NCBI GenBank assembly: GCA_012845835.1 | Contig: JABAKD010000010.1 | Location: 4,403,288 to 4,467,287 of the forward strand | Direction: 5' to 3' | Source: Undaria pinnatifida | Lineage: Eukaryota > Sar > Phaeophyceae > Laminariales > Alariaceae | Length of the DNA: 64,000 nucleotides | Shown here: one piece after another, positions 34,472-46,076 of the stretch | Layout of the letters: each line of letters opens with the position of its first letter | Numbering within the stretch: position 1 is the stretch's first letter | Translations under genes and position numbers: made by a program | The notes under the pieces: model-generated | Told to the model about the DNA's origin: nothing | Database searches by the model: none | The model's input: only the letters and a program-made list of their open reading frames with translations

Positions 34472-35471
34472 CTCGAACGCCAGGGTTTTGCGACAACACT
34501 TCGCCGCTCGACCAAAATCGAGTTATTGTTGTGTTGTCCCTCGTTGCTTGTTGATTGCTCCTGAGACCTCGCCTTGCTCCTTCACCGTTCCCCTTCTCCT
34601 GGCTGCAGTGGCTGCTGACCTCGCCGTGCTCCTTCACCCTTGCCCTTCTCAAGGCTGCAGTGGCCGCTGCTGCTCGCACCTCTGATGTTGCTGTATCGTG
34701 GTATCGTGATGTGGCAACGATGTATCGCTTCCGCTTTTGTGCCTGAAAATAAGTGGTGCTGATTGCGCCGCACTTTCAGCCATGTGCCAGGTGCCCTCGA
34801 AAATAGCGTCGTGCGCTCAGCCTCCTCTCTCTACGAGATCATTGCCACGAGAAAAATGCCGACCCTCTGTATCCGATCTGAATCTGAGCGTCCCTTCTCG
34901 TACTGTACGCGTCGATTATCCCGCTTGCCTGCTCGAATCAGATACTTGCCGCGGTACTGTCCTCCGAACACAGAAAGCGACGGTAGAATCCTTATCATCA
35001 TCAGGATATCAGAACGCCGATTGAAAAAATGCGGATGCGGGGGGATTTTTTTTTCCTTATTTTTCTTATTATTACCGACCGTTCGACGACGGTTTCGCTT
35101 TTTGTGTTTTTTATCTGTCCGAGCGACACCGACGAACCGACAAACGAACGTTCCTCGATTTCGACAAACACGCAATTACGACAGCAGTCTCACAGAGTTC
35201 GCTTGCTGTAGATGGCACATGCCTCGCACGCCATCGACCCCGAGTAGTCTTGCCTACAGCCTCGAGCTTATCTACACGGACCAGCCCGGCAGAGCCTCGT
35301 TGAGCTACAGTATTATATTATTTTCGCGATCGGGCTTCGTCGCTTCGCCGGTCTTTGGCGCCGTGCAGGGAGACGACCGCACAGCAATACTCGTAGCAGT
35401 TTATTTGAGGCAGTCGTGCTTTTTTTAATCACACACACCTGACATCGCCTACCCTAGTGTCGTGATACAGC

Positions 35472-36643
35472 ATGCCTCCAACTTGTCGGAGTGCGGGTCG
35501 ACAGCAGGCCGAGAAGAAGAAACTCGCTGGATGGACACCTTTTCCTGCAGTGGAAGAGGAAGACGTAAGCCCTTGCATATTACCCCCAGTCGTACCACAT
35601 ACAGCCGTATCATCATACAAGAACAGCAGGCTACTATACGTCGTGCAATCAACTATTCATGCCCCCCACTTGTCTTCATACTTTCATCAACAGCGTACAG
35701 GTACGCATTTCAAGTAGCGCCAAAATCTCTCTTCACCTCTCCCCCCATTTTTTGTTTTTACCGTGGACCCCAGGGAGATCAAGTCAGCGTAGGGCCGTCG
35801 AAGAGGCCCAGGAGGGGGCCAAAGCCGACGTTCAAGCTGGGATCTTCGTCGGCTGTACTTCCCCGCCGGGGTCGGCGTTCCGTGACCAGGACCTCCACCT
35901 CGCCCGCCACAGCAGTCCCTCCTTCTGTGGCTCAGGTTCAGGCGATCGCAGGTCCAGATTCATCACAGGTTGCGACAGCTGTAGTGAAAGAGAGCCTTCC
36001 CGCGACTGTTCGCAAGGGCAAGCGAAAGAGGGCAGCACCCGCTTATCTTTACGATGGGGCCGGAAGCACGGGCGTTGTTAGGAACGCTGCCGTTTCCGCG
36101 AAGCGAACGCCCGTCAGCAAGACGAAGACCCTTACCAAAGGCAAGGATAGGAGTAAGGGGAAGGGCAAGGGTAAGGTGGTGCCAAAGCTCAACAGCAAGG
36201 CTAAGAAAAAGGCAGCGGTGTTTATGACACCGATTGTTTCATCTGCGGAAGAGGCCATCGACGCGCCCGCTCCAGCTGGTGACGTAGGAGGTGCACAGGA
36301 GACGCATGCGCCCGCCTGTGCTCTCGAAGGAAGTGGGAATGCGATTGATGCGCCCGTCTGTCTTGGTGAAGAGGATGGAGATGACATCGGTGCGCCAGCT
36401 TCTGATGACGAAGGAGGTGGAGACGCCATGGATGCGCCTGCTTCTGCTGGCAGGGGAGGTGGAGAGGTAATGGATGCTGCTGGAGAAGGGGGTGGACAGG
36501 CACTGCCTGTTCACGATTCGGAGGGGATCGTTCTGCTCCCTGAAGTCAAGCGGGCTATCGACTACTACAACATCGAAATGAACCGCATTAGGCAGCTCAA
36601 CCAACACATGATAGCAACCGGCGTAGCAGACTGGGTGGGGTAA
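35472..36643 (+). CDS. Unrecognised family protein, copy 2 (exons 35472-35564, 35774-36643)
   Basis: I do not recognise this family. Exon 1 (31 codons from the ATG after GATACAGC) ends FPAVEEED before GTAAGC. Exon 2 starts after GGACCCCAG in phase 0 with Gly-Asp and GPSKRPRRGPKP, then one 18-residue-type repeat (IAGPDSSQVA), KESLPATVRKGKRKR, a Lys/Gly-rich tract like a nuclear basic linker, and a run of about 20-residue units ending in GGG(D/E)AMDAPAS type acidic repeats. It stops at TAA within GGGGTAAGC (36641-36646), where copies 1 and 4 continue; the lost tail can still be traced to GACGACGAACTATGA at 36822-36836 after G runs. Either the copy is truncated or GTAAGC is a donor. The intron is only 209 bases. 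Nuclear location and DNA/RNA binding are guesses from composition. Confidence 0.55.
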
Positions 36644-37376
36644 GCTGACGCACCCGCGGGGGGGGGGGCGTGGGGGCGGAGGATGACGTGGAGGCGGGGG
36701 TGGCGGGGGGGGGGGGTGGCGGAGAGGCGGGGAGTGGCGAAGGGGCGGGGGGTGGACCAGAGGTCCTAGGCGGGAGTAGAAGAGGATGTCGAAGGGTATG
36801 GGGGTTTGGCCTGCGGGGACTTAGACGACGAACTATGAACGTTGGTTAGTCCCCGGCTGGAAGGAAATTTAAGTTTCCATATGATCTGTCCTACCTGTTG
36901 GAGTGGGAAACTTCCGAGGGGATAGGGACAAAATCGTGTCGTGGCGGGAAAAGGGCACAACACAACCGCAACTGCATCAAAATCGACATCGGCAGAAGCA
37001 GCAGCAGCAGCAGGAGGATTTGCAACAGCAGCAGCAGCAACGACAAAAACGAAAACAACGCGACTGCGGCACAATCAACCTCGACGGCAACGTTAGCAGC
37101 GACTGCAAACAACGACAACGACAACGAAAACAGCAACATCACCGACGATATGGGCGACAAGAATGCAGCAACGACACCGGAAGACGCCTGCGCGCCATCG
37201 CTCGGCGACAGCACGAAATTATGTCACAGAATGCGATGGCGCACAACTACAGCAAGGTCCCTTGGGGCAAAGGCAAGCTCATACTCGTAGGCGTTGACAA
37301 TCGTTCGGACCTGTCAGCACGTATCATAGATGGTTACAAGAAGTTGATTTTTTTTTGTTGTCTTACTTCTAGGTAA
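36644..37376 (+). other. Decayed tail, trailer and RRL module of family copy 2
   Basis: G-rich remains of the acidic/Gly tail (36655-36836), the CTGTTGGAGTGGGAAAC trailer (36895), a CAG/AAC-rich stretch, and the module NDTGRRLRAI (about 37165-37290) ending near AAAG-GCAAGC. See copy 1 for the comparison. Confidence 0.45.
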
Positions 37377-37652
37377 TTTTTTCCCAAAAACTTCGAAAAT
37401 CGTGGAAATATTTCGTAAACGTGTATCGAAGTACTGACGCGTTCTGTCATAAACTTGGCAATTTTACAGAGTGCAAACTACGTGGAAAACCTTGAGCTTC
37501 CAATTTTTCAAATGTTCTGGCATTTATTCCGAAATCACTTTTTCGTTGCGCACTTTGAATTTTTTCGGTAACCTTGCTTCGACAGGAACGGCCCTTAGAC
37601 AATTGCATCTCTCACGCCAACGGTCTCGGGCGCAGATTGTTTTTCGCCGTAC

Positions 37653-37856
37653 TTTTTTTTTTTTTTTTTATCCTACGGCGGATGGGGAAAAATAAAGCTT
37701 TAGCTCACCACACTTCCACGTATTTTCATACGCGTCGTGTGTCGATTTAACTCAGTTGCTTTCGCAGCCCAACGCTAGCTGGCGCACCCTTCGGGTCCCA
37801 TTGTAGGTATAGCGTAAGCTGTCCCTATCAGTGGTCTTCGTTACAACCCCGGCAGC
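37653..37856 (-). mobile_element. Poly(A)-tailed retroposon (family 1), long copy
   Basis: On the minus strand it runs GCTGCCGGGGTTGTAACG, GGGACCCGAAGGGTGCG, GTTAAATCGACACACGACGC, GCTTTATTTTTCCCCATCC, ending in 17 A. No clear target duplication was found. Confidence 0.8.
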
Positions 37857-37879
37857 GCAAGCTGCCGTTGTATACGGAT

Positions 37880-38170
37880 GCGTGTGTATGCCGTCAGTTT
37901 TTTTTTTCTTAATTGTCAATTTTACTCTTCCAGCTCAACCCGCAAGAAGCTTTACCGCCAGCGAGCATCTGGACAAGCCGCTGTCACAGGTGTCTTCCCT
38001 TCTTCCCCGCGATACATGCCTTTGTTTTTATCGCACGTCGGGTTCAGCATTCCCGATTTTCAACTTTTATCAGTATTCTCGTTGATTTTCATCGAACTTT
38101 TTTCTGTACCTCGTGCTCTCGCGCTCTCCGCTTGTCAATGTTTCCGTTACAAAAAGCCCCTGCGAAAATG
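37880..38170 (-). mobile_element. SINE-like element (family 2), reverse orientation
   Basis: The complement reads like the 14.5 and 44.1 kb bodies (GGGAATGCTGAACCCGACG, CGCGGGGAAGAAGG, GCGAGAGCACGAGG). It sits directly beside the family 1 retroposon. Confidence 0.5.
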
Positions 38171-38278
38171 AGTATGCACCCGGTGAGACTTGGTTCAACC
38201 CACGGCCTTGACGTTTGCAGGGACGCGATTGACCTACTGTACTGCTGTACCGCTGTACTAATGTAGTACTACGCAATC

Positions 38279-38440
38279 GGGGACACCTTCAGTACCCCAC
38301 GACAATGAGGCATCGTCAAACCAGCTCGCACCCTACACATCTTCGGCAGTAACGCCGCGTTTCGGCCGTTGATATTTGACGCTCTATACCATGTGTTGTG
38401 CGACAACTGCGCCTCTCTAAGGGTTATAACGTTCGAGAAA
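38279..38440 (+). other. Displaced piece of family copy 2
   Basis: GGACACCTTCAGTACC to ATACCATGTGTTGTGCGACA corresponds to 52.97-53.10 kb (CAGCTCGCACCCTACA and GCCGTGTGCTGTGCAACA both match). It is separated from the main part by the two retroposons. Confidence 0.6.
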
Positions 38441-40209
38441 CGTTTTTCTTGTCCCTACCGTACCATTGCTCCAGATATTATTGTATGTCGGAGGCGGGCA
38501 GTGCCAAGACCGGTAGAGCCGATCGACGGCCGAAAGCATTCGGGTTTACGTGCAGCAAGCACAAAACGCGCGGACGGATGCAACAAAACTGTGTGGAACA
38601 GCACGCTTGTACGAAACTGGACAGTCGAAAACACAGGGGCGACAAAACGTGTGGGGTCAAACACGCTGCTGATGGACTCCGTACGTACGCGTGAAGCCCT
38701 CTGTATCTGCAACATTCACATCGGCCGGCATCCTCACGGAAGGTGAAGCATTGCACTCATGCCAATAAGAGTCCTCACGAAGCTCCTGTGCTTTGCTTTA
38801 TACTGTGACTGTGGGTTGGAGGGTCGATCGTCGGATTCTGAGCATGCCGTGCGTGGATTCGAGAACCCAGCATGATGACAGTTGTTTCGGCTTTGGCAAG
38901 GCTCAAAGGTTCTTGATTTTCCTAGCGCAGCCCGTGGCAAGGGGTCAGGCCCGGGGATCAATGCTAAGCTAGCGAGATTCGACGAACTCCAAAAATGCTT
39001 GAAGTGTGTATTTTGTTAGTCGGAAATCCAAGCTGTTGGGCTACTTCGGTCGCTACTGTGATTAGGTGATATAGTAGATAGTGCTACACATGACCAGAGA
39101 TTTCAGCGACGAAAGATTATACCGACCCGGCCAAGAGAGACGGAGCAAACTCAATTACTAAAATTGAATTAATAATTTGGAACTCTTGATGGCCAACACC
39201 GCATAGTTTCTAGGGGCCGCACGCGTGGCTTGTAGACAGTTGCGGTAATTTCTCGATGAAGGTGTCTCTTCCACGGCACAGAAGAAGGCGATGTACTCAT
39301 CAGACGCGTGTTCGCGGTAGAGGTGTCACTTTCAGGCAAAAATCCTTTCTGAATGAGGGGGCTAACCCCTTTAGAGACCCAAAATCCCTCCCTATACTAA
39401 CTTTAAGTAAATTAGTAAAAAAAAAGGGTTTCCAGTTGTAAAATAATCGACAGTCTGTATGCAGCATAATCGACAATCTGTATGCCCGGCGTAGGGTGGC
39501 TCACGTGGAGATTGCTCTCGGTACTCGACGAGGGACCATCAGGCGGAGGAGAAGATAAGAAGATAGAATATATATATATTAAAGTACCGGAGTCCCGGAG
39601 GCCTCTCTGAACATGCACACCCGAAGATAGCAAAATAGTTAACTAACTGAGAAACAGCAGCAATACTAGTACGCTGAGCCAAAGGAGGCTCAACTCGAAC
39701 ATGTCGAAGATTCGGACCGACAATCATATCAATTGTTCTACTCTACCATTTCGTAGATTCTATGCAGTCATACACATCATACATCAGACCTGCGCGCAGG
39801 CATAAACCAACAGTAAATGCGTTAACCCGCAATGGCGTCGTCGGAATGTCATTCTTGTTTTGCCAAAATGAATATATTTTATTCCCGAGGTCAAGGGTTT
39901 GGTCGTCGGGAGTTGCACTTCCGGTTTACTCAAAATAAGTTTTTTGGGTGTGTTTGAGGTATAGAGCTCCTCCTCATGATGTTGTTGAAGCCTCAGAAAA
40001 CAAAAATTGTGCGGCTCCACGGTAGAAATTTTCATCAAAATCATGTACGCTGTGTTCCTGCTATCCCCTTGCGTGCGTAAACGAATGAGGTACAGGTCAT
40101 GTTTGCGCGGATCGCCCATGTTCTCGCTCGCGAATGAGTTCGGTAGGTCGAGCAACAGAGCTACGCAAACTGTCGAAGCCAAGCAGCAAGACCAACTTTA
40201 TCCGGCACT
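38441..40209. other. Stretch without gene
   Basis: This looks like further inserted DNA between pieces of family copy 2. Short frames exist on both strands (for example 38369-38746) without motifs. Nothing else is recognised. Confidence 0.35.
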
Positions 40210-40330
40210 GACAGTGTTCGTGGAAGCCGTCAAAAGACAAGAACCAGCGGCCCTTGCCATTGGAAAAAGGTGCCGTTCTGTGCCCGTACTTTTTTTCGGG
40301 CGATGCATCCCATGCGCTTACATATATACC
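40210..40330 (+). other. Second displaced piece of family copy 2
   Basis: GTTCGTGGAAGCCGTC and ACAAGAACCAGCGGCCC then TTGCCATTGG match 53120-53175 almost base for base. It marks the former 3' part of the copy. Confidence 0.7.
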
Positions 40331-42050
40331 TATTTCTATTCTTCGTTCGTCATATTTTTATTTTTCCGGTTTTCCTCACGCTCGGCTCTCGTTACATTTG
40401 TTTGTGTGTCTATCTCTGACTCAACGTTAATCGTTTTTTTCTCTTATCATTGTTGTAATAATACGCCCTGGCCGTTTTTTTGGACGTGCAAACCGATATT
40501 TTTGGGTGCATTTATATTTATTTTTCGTAAAAAAAATGTAGAAAGCACATGTGTATTTTTGTCCTATTTCCAGTAAGCCCCGCACGGGAGATACGCTATA
40601 TACTGCCGACCTACGGTACACCAAAAGCGTTTGAGACACGGCGTAGTATGGCGTGGTGTGACACTCCCAACCGTTAATTCCTGGGTCTTGTGCATTTTCC
40701 GTAGAAGTTATTGAGGCTGCTTGTGCGTTTTCGACGTTGGATTTGGTTGTTAATGGAATAATTACGTCAAACTATTGCTTTTCTGAGTAGTTGACTCTAA
40801 TTTCAACACGCGTTCTAACCTGCCTGGCAATGATGGACTGTTGATAGGCTTGGGCTCTTAGATGATGCGAAAGCAACAACAAAACGCGTTGGCCAGCCTA
40901 TATAGCCAGAAGAAATTCCGCCACACAACTTGTATTGCTGCTTGGCTTCGTGAGAACAAGTACTAGCGCTGTGGCGTGTGGTAATTTGGTCATTTTGCGC
41001 GTGCACTACGTATGTTTGCTTGGCGGCCTATAGCTTACGACGTCGGGTCCATATTTCGATGCACCCACACACCCCCGACAACGTTTGTGCCGTTCTTCGT
41101 CAACCTAAGCTAACGATCGTCTCCATCCACATCATCCACCCCTCTCCCCTCCCTTCCCCTCCTTTTTTTAATGTACACAGGTTGAGCACAACTACTGTAG
41201 GTGTAGCTCCCTTTTAGCCCTCAACGTGCTGGGGCGGTCCACGAGCCGAAGCGTCGCTGTGCCGGAAAAGACGTGAACTAGATCAACTGTGCCTGCTCTA
41301 TATGCTGTAGACCAGATGAACTTGAGGAGGGGGCATCACCTGCAAAATCGCGATTGGCTGTTATTGCTGCTGCAACAGCTGTTGCTCTGTTGTATTTCTG
41401 CCGTGGGGTGTTTGCTTAAAGGGGCCAGAAGGCGAAATCGTGAATAAAATAAAACTGTTGTTGGAAAAACGTCCGTGTTTGTACCGGTAAATCGGTGAAA
41501 GTTTGCATGTTCGTGCAGGATCGAGGTGGAGGGCTGAAATAAGCTTGAAGTACACCGGTAGCGAGTAAGTAGCTCGGATGAGACAACTCGATATCAGGCC
41601 AGAGGTCCGTATTATGCCCAGAAGAAGTGTGGTTGGGACCCCCGCCAGGTCAAGCCTCACAATGTAATCCAATGCTTGCACTAAACAATGGTGGGCCGAG
41701 CTAAATAATACAAGAGACACGTTGGAATCCATTCAGATGGAGCTGACATTTGAACAACGTTGGTTGCAACATCGTCGAGTCCGAATGTCTGAGATAATGT
41801 GTCTGAGATAATGTGTCTGAGATAATGATAATGTGTCCGAGTGGTTGTCGGAAATAACTCATCGCGTGCGCGCCGAATTTGGTTGCTGTACAGCAAGAAG
41901 GAATCGTTGGAAAGACAACGCATCACAAAATCAGAGATCTGGAGCCATTAAGCCCCTGGAAGTCGACGATGCATGAGTGGAACCCCGGTCGGGGATGGAG
42001 ACGTCACATCTAATCCAAACCTTTCTTTAGATGGTCGGCGGCTAGATCTA
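40331..42050. other. Stretch without gene; short dispersed repeats
   Basis: Contains a segment (about 41490-41540) with TTGCATGTTCGTGCAGGATCGAG, related to 43.19 and 54.13 kb, and a 14-bp TGTCTGAGATAATG array (about 41785-41835) next to a TTGGTTGCAACATCGTCGAG unit. No coding sequence is supported. Confidence 0.4.
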
Positions 42051-42051
42051 G

Positions 42052-42073
42052 ATACAACAACAACACAACAACG

Positions 42074-42119
<46 letters not shown>

Positions 42120-42145
42120 CGACAACGACAACAACAACAACAACG

Positions 42146-42235
<90 letters not shown>

Positions 42236-42237
42236 GC

Positions 42238-42313
<76 letters not shown>

Positions 42314-42337
42314 GCAACAACAACAACAACAACAACC
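42052..42337. repeat. (CAA)n array, about 290 bp
   Basis: Almost pure CAA with a few CGA and CAG codons. All six frames stay open, giving Gln, Thr, Asn, Val, Leu or Cys runs. It is flanked on both sides by GTTGGTT(C/G)(C/G)AACATC units (41755, 42420, 42475). Confidence 0.95.
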
Positions 42338-42830
42338 GCGCGGCGAGAGTTGCCCAAAATAAAAACTCGTTCTGGATAAACTGAAAGGGTCCATTCAGAT
42401 GAACCCATGATTTGGAACAAGGTTGGTTCCAACATCCTAGAGTCCAGACATCTGAGATCATGCAAGCATCGAAGAGGGTGGTTCCAGCATCTTGGAATCC
42501 GAACATCTGAAATGATTTGTCGGGGCCGAAGAAATATTTGCATAAAAACCTCCGCCGCAACTGGCGAGAACGCAAGTGGGAGACAACAAGTAAAAGTAAG
42601 GCCTCCTCCTCACAACACCCTACCACCCTACGTGCTGGCTGGCTTATGTGCCGTGGTTTTGTTGCCAAGGATAAGCCACCGTCCTCAGCGAGGAGGCACG
42701 TCCCGGGAGAGAGCCTCCCACATCGGGGCAGGATTCATTACTTCGTCGATTTGAATACTTAATAACGTGATTATTGAATTGCCTGCTGCGCACAATGTAC
42801 GGTCCGTGATTCATTCCAAACGCAAACGAT

Positions 42831-43030
42831 GCTGCCGGGGTTGTAACGAGGACCACCGATAGGGTCAGCTCACGCTATCCCTACAGTGGGATCCGAAGGG
42901 TGCGACAGCTAGCGTTGGGTTGCGAAAGCAACTGAGTTAAATCGACACACTCGTAACGCGTATGTGGAAGTGTGGTGAGCTTTAAAGCTTTATTTTCCCC
43001 CATCCGCCGGAGGATGAAAAAAAAAAAAAA
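42831..43030 (+). mobile_element. Poly(A)-tailed retroposon (family 1), long copy
   Basis: Starts GCTGCCGGGGTTGTAACG and ends GCCGGAGGATG followed by 14 A. It is about 200 bp, without coding capacity, and serves as a reference for the truncated 27.2 kb copy. Confidence 0.85.
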
Positions 43031-44084
43031 TGACATCATCACCCACTCATATATTCTCCTTCCCTGCACGTACTCCCTTGAATGCTCATTACCTTCCTTC
43101 ACACCCAGCCACACAGTTATTGCATATTCTATCGTCAATGGGTTTAATTGAATGACCGGGGGCAGAGCTAAGAGATAGCGTCGGCATGCCGGTGCAAGTT
43201 GGCATGTTCTTGCAGGGTCGAGATCTAACATCGGCTATATTATTTTCTTAGATTTATAAGTGATGACTAGCCTATGCCCGCACAATTTTTGAGTTCCAGC
43301 TACCACAGATCTTGTGCCCGGAGAACGAGCGTTTGCCGCGCAACGCTACGTAGCGTTTGGGCGAGGGGCCAATCGATAAAAAGCGTTTCTACCGACACGT
43401 TGCAAAAGACAAAAAAAATGCCAACTTGGCAGGTGTTTTTAGTAAGTTTTGGCAAGTTCTTTTTCACACTGTAATATCAGAATAGCAAGTTGAAACATCA
43501 AATTCCTGATGAAAAAAAAACATAAACATGCCAACGAACGAAGAACCAGGAAAATATTCAAGAAACAAAATGGCAAAAAAAAGAAATGCTTTTTGGCAAA
43601 CCGACGTTCCGTAAATTTACCAAGTTGGCACAAAACTTGCCACACGTGTCCTCAAAAGCGGCTTCAAGAGTTGGAAGACGACGATCTGGTTCACCATGTG
43701 CGCGCTCGTGCCTTGGGAGGTTTGCAGAACCTCTCCTTTGCTCCGAGAATCGGAAACCCCGATCATGTAATTTCCGTTCGATTGTCTGTGTTCCTGCCCG
43801 AGCTGAGGGGAGGTGGGGGGGTGTACACGTCTTGGTGCAATTCTCCCGTAACCTGTAGGTTCGAGTCGCCTTTGCGTGAAACATCGTGCAGCTTCTTTGG
43901 CGCTAGGTGTGGATGGTGCAGGTTTGGTGTGACGTGCTGTACAAAGCGCAGACATATCCATAGTGCGATACAAGCCGAGATTTGTTGTCATTGAACGCAC
44001 GTGCGTTTTCTAGCGGCGGGCGACTGAAATGCAAACGGGGAAATTTGACTAGGCATAGATATAGCGGTAGACTGTCACCCTTGC
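43031..44084. other. Stretch without a supported gene
   Basis: Includes a further GGCATGTTCTTGCAGGGTCGAG segment (about 43200). The region 43500-43990 has overlapping open frames on both strands (up to 161 codons) but no motif I recognise. Confidence 0.35.
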
Positions 44085-44325
44085 TGGCGGTTGGGGTGGG
44101 ATTCGAACCTGGGGTGGGTGGAGCATTTCCTTCTTGAGCACGGAGCCTTTTTTCTGACTTTCTGAGTCTCCTGCGCGGCCGAAAGTGCGAGAACGCGAGC
44201 TGGCAAAATTCGATGCAAATCGACGAGCAGTGGGAACGCTGAACCCTATGCGCGATAAAAAGGAAGGCATGTACCGGAGGGGAGAAGGGGCGACACCTGT
44301 GACCACGGTTTGTCCAGAAGGTATG
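44085..44325 (+). mobile_element. SINE-like element (family 2)
   Basis: The body has GTGGGAACGCTGAACCCTAT, GCGCGATAAAAAGGAAGGC, and ACACCTGTGACCACGG, shared with 62.6 kb. A reverse-oriented B-box-like GGGATTCGAACC lies at its left edge (44098-44110). Confidence 0.55.
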
Positions 44326-45284
44326 ACTGAGGGTAAAACCTCCCGCTAGTTGCGCTGAAAAGTAAGAGCGATTATCAAAGTAAACACAAAGACAATTGTA
44401 TGTATCTAATCTTCTTAACACCGCCGTGTTGTCGTGCGATACCATATCGATTTCGCCTCCCCTGGTAATTCCATCTATCGTTGGTGTCCGGGCTAGACTG
44501 CGTGCGAGTACCATCTATGACATTCAGTCTCACTATGTGTGTTCGAAGCGCCTCGAGTTGTCCTGCTGCACTTCGTTTGTGTCCTAGCGCTTGAAGCACT
44601 GGTAGCATGGGGTTGCGGCGAGGATACTACTGTGTTCAAGGCCGTACAGTGTTACAGAACATCTAAATAAAGAAACGCATGAAAATTCCCAGGCTGTGTT
44701 TCTTATTTGGGAGAGGGTGCGTTCCGCGCTAGCTTTAGCGTAAAAATATCCCCGATTTATTTATTTTCCGTAAGTTTCATTCTACATTTTTCTAGTTGCC
44801 ATGTTTCTTGTCAGGCGTCCCGCGCTTGTCGGGGCGTTTCGTCGTTCTTGGACATGGAAAAAAGTTCATTTCCAGCAACGCATCGGTCGTATTTGTTCGT
44901 TGGTAAGAAGAGGCGCGAACCAATCTCCAAGGCCAAGCAGCCGCGCGCGTCTTCGATTGAGAAAACATCATTTTGATTTTTAGAGATAACGACACACTCA
45001 ACCGCTGATAAATATCATACATCATTGACCCGCGATACAAGGTATCAGTTGCGTTGCAACTGCCATTTTTGGTGCAAGTCAGATGTTTTTCAGACAACAG
45101 TGTTTGCTCATCATCCGCGTGGAACACCTTCGGTCAGTAATCATGTCTACTCTGTGCCACGCGCTTCCTCCACTCATTCATCCCCAGCCTCGATATTCTC
45201 GTTGGCAAAATGTGCGGACAGCAGCACAGATTGCCGTCAGACATTCCACGGTTCCCGTAGGTGCGTCGGCTTGCACCACCGGAA

Positions 45285-46019
45285 CTAACGGCCATGTATC
45301 CTGCCTACTGTGACCACCGCCCTGCACACACTAACCTCTACAATGCGAAGCCGTTCTCCGCCGATTGACCCGCCTTCGCTTGCGGGTACGGCGTTGGCAA
45401 CCTGATTGGCGAGATCGGCCGGGGTGGAATCCAGGCTGCAAACGCATAGCGCCTGTCCCCCTCTATCAGCGTCAGCGGTGGCGGCGATGCTTTCTTCGGT
45501 GGACGAAACAAGTGTTGCTCCGGCCACCGCCGGCCTTGTTTTGCCCTTGCCCTTCCCCTTGCCCTTAGTCGTCGGCTTGTTCACCCGATTCGCCCTGTCC
45601 CTTGCCTTTTTTTGTGACAGTCTTCTTCTTGGCCGGTGTTTGTTTAACGACGGCGTTCCTTTCCCGCAATACCTTGTGTCCTGGCAACCCTCGTACCTCC
45701 TGGCGTCATCATGCACATTAGCGAGTGTCAATCTCCTGCGCCTGCTCTCGCAGGCGGTGGCGGACAGACCCTCGCACAGGATCTCCTTGACACAGTAGGC
45801 TCAGCTTTAGTTTGGACAGCGGCGGAAAGGCTTTCCTTGGCAGGAGGGCGCCTCAGTCGTCGAAGAGCATGGGATCGGGATTGTATGGGCGATACAAAGG
45901 GGATCGTGGTCGGCGTGCTGCTGCTCTGCTTCAAACCCCGGGTCGAAGAATGCCACACGTGGTTCGGAAGCACGACCAACGAACATTTTAGCTTGATAAA
46001 CCGGCTTCGACTCTTTCAT
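45285..46019 (-). pseudogene. Family copy 3a, inverted and truncated
   Basis: On the minus strand, exon 2 of the family can be followed from FVGRAS (compare SSAAL in the others) through AKESLSAAV to a Lys/Gly linker (KGKGKGK), LVSSTEESIAA, and GGSIGGERLRIVE, ending at a stop near 45285. Copy 3b on the other strand reads SVSSAKGIIAA and GGSIGGEWLRIAE at the same places. The reading changes frame near 45730. No exon 1 and no acidic tail are present. It lies head-to-head with 3b about 50 bases apart. Confidence 0.6.
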
Positions 46020-46076
46020 GGGTTTCTAGAAAAAGTCTCTTGCGTGACCAAGGAGAGAGTATCTCGTGCGACCCAG

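Larger units (their letters stand above)
34550..37380. repeat. Family locus, copy 2, main part
   Basis: Collinear with 48.9-52.85 kb: CAGGTGCCCTCGAAAATAGC near 34790 (CAGGTTCCCTCGAAGATACC near 49138), ACCGTTCGACGACGG at 35075-35090, the TACACGGACC block at 35272, then both exons and the RRL module near 37180. Bases 34472-35471, between it and the divergent methyltransferase start, hold this leader only. Confidence 0.75.

Noticed and set aside
41948-42668. Long poly-Gln, poly-Val, poly-Leu and poly-Cys frames
   Set aside because: All six frames of a CAA array are open; no flanking conserved domain or splice pair.
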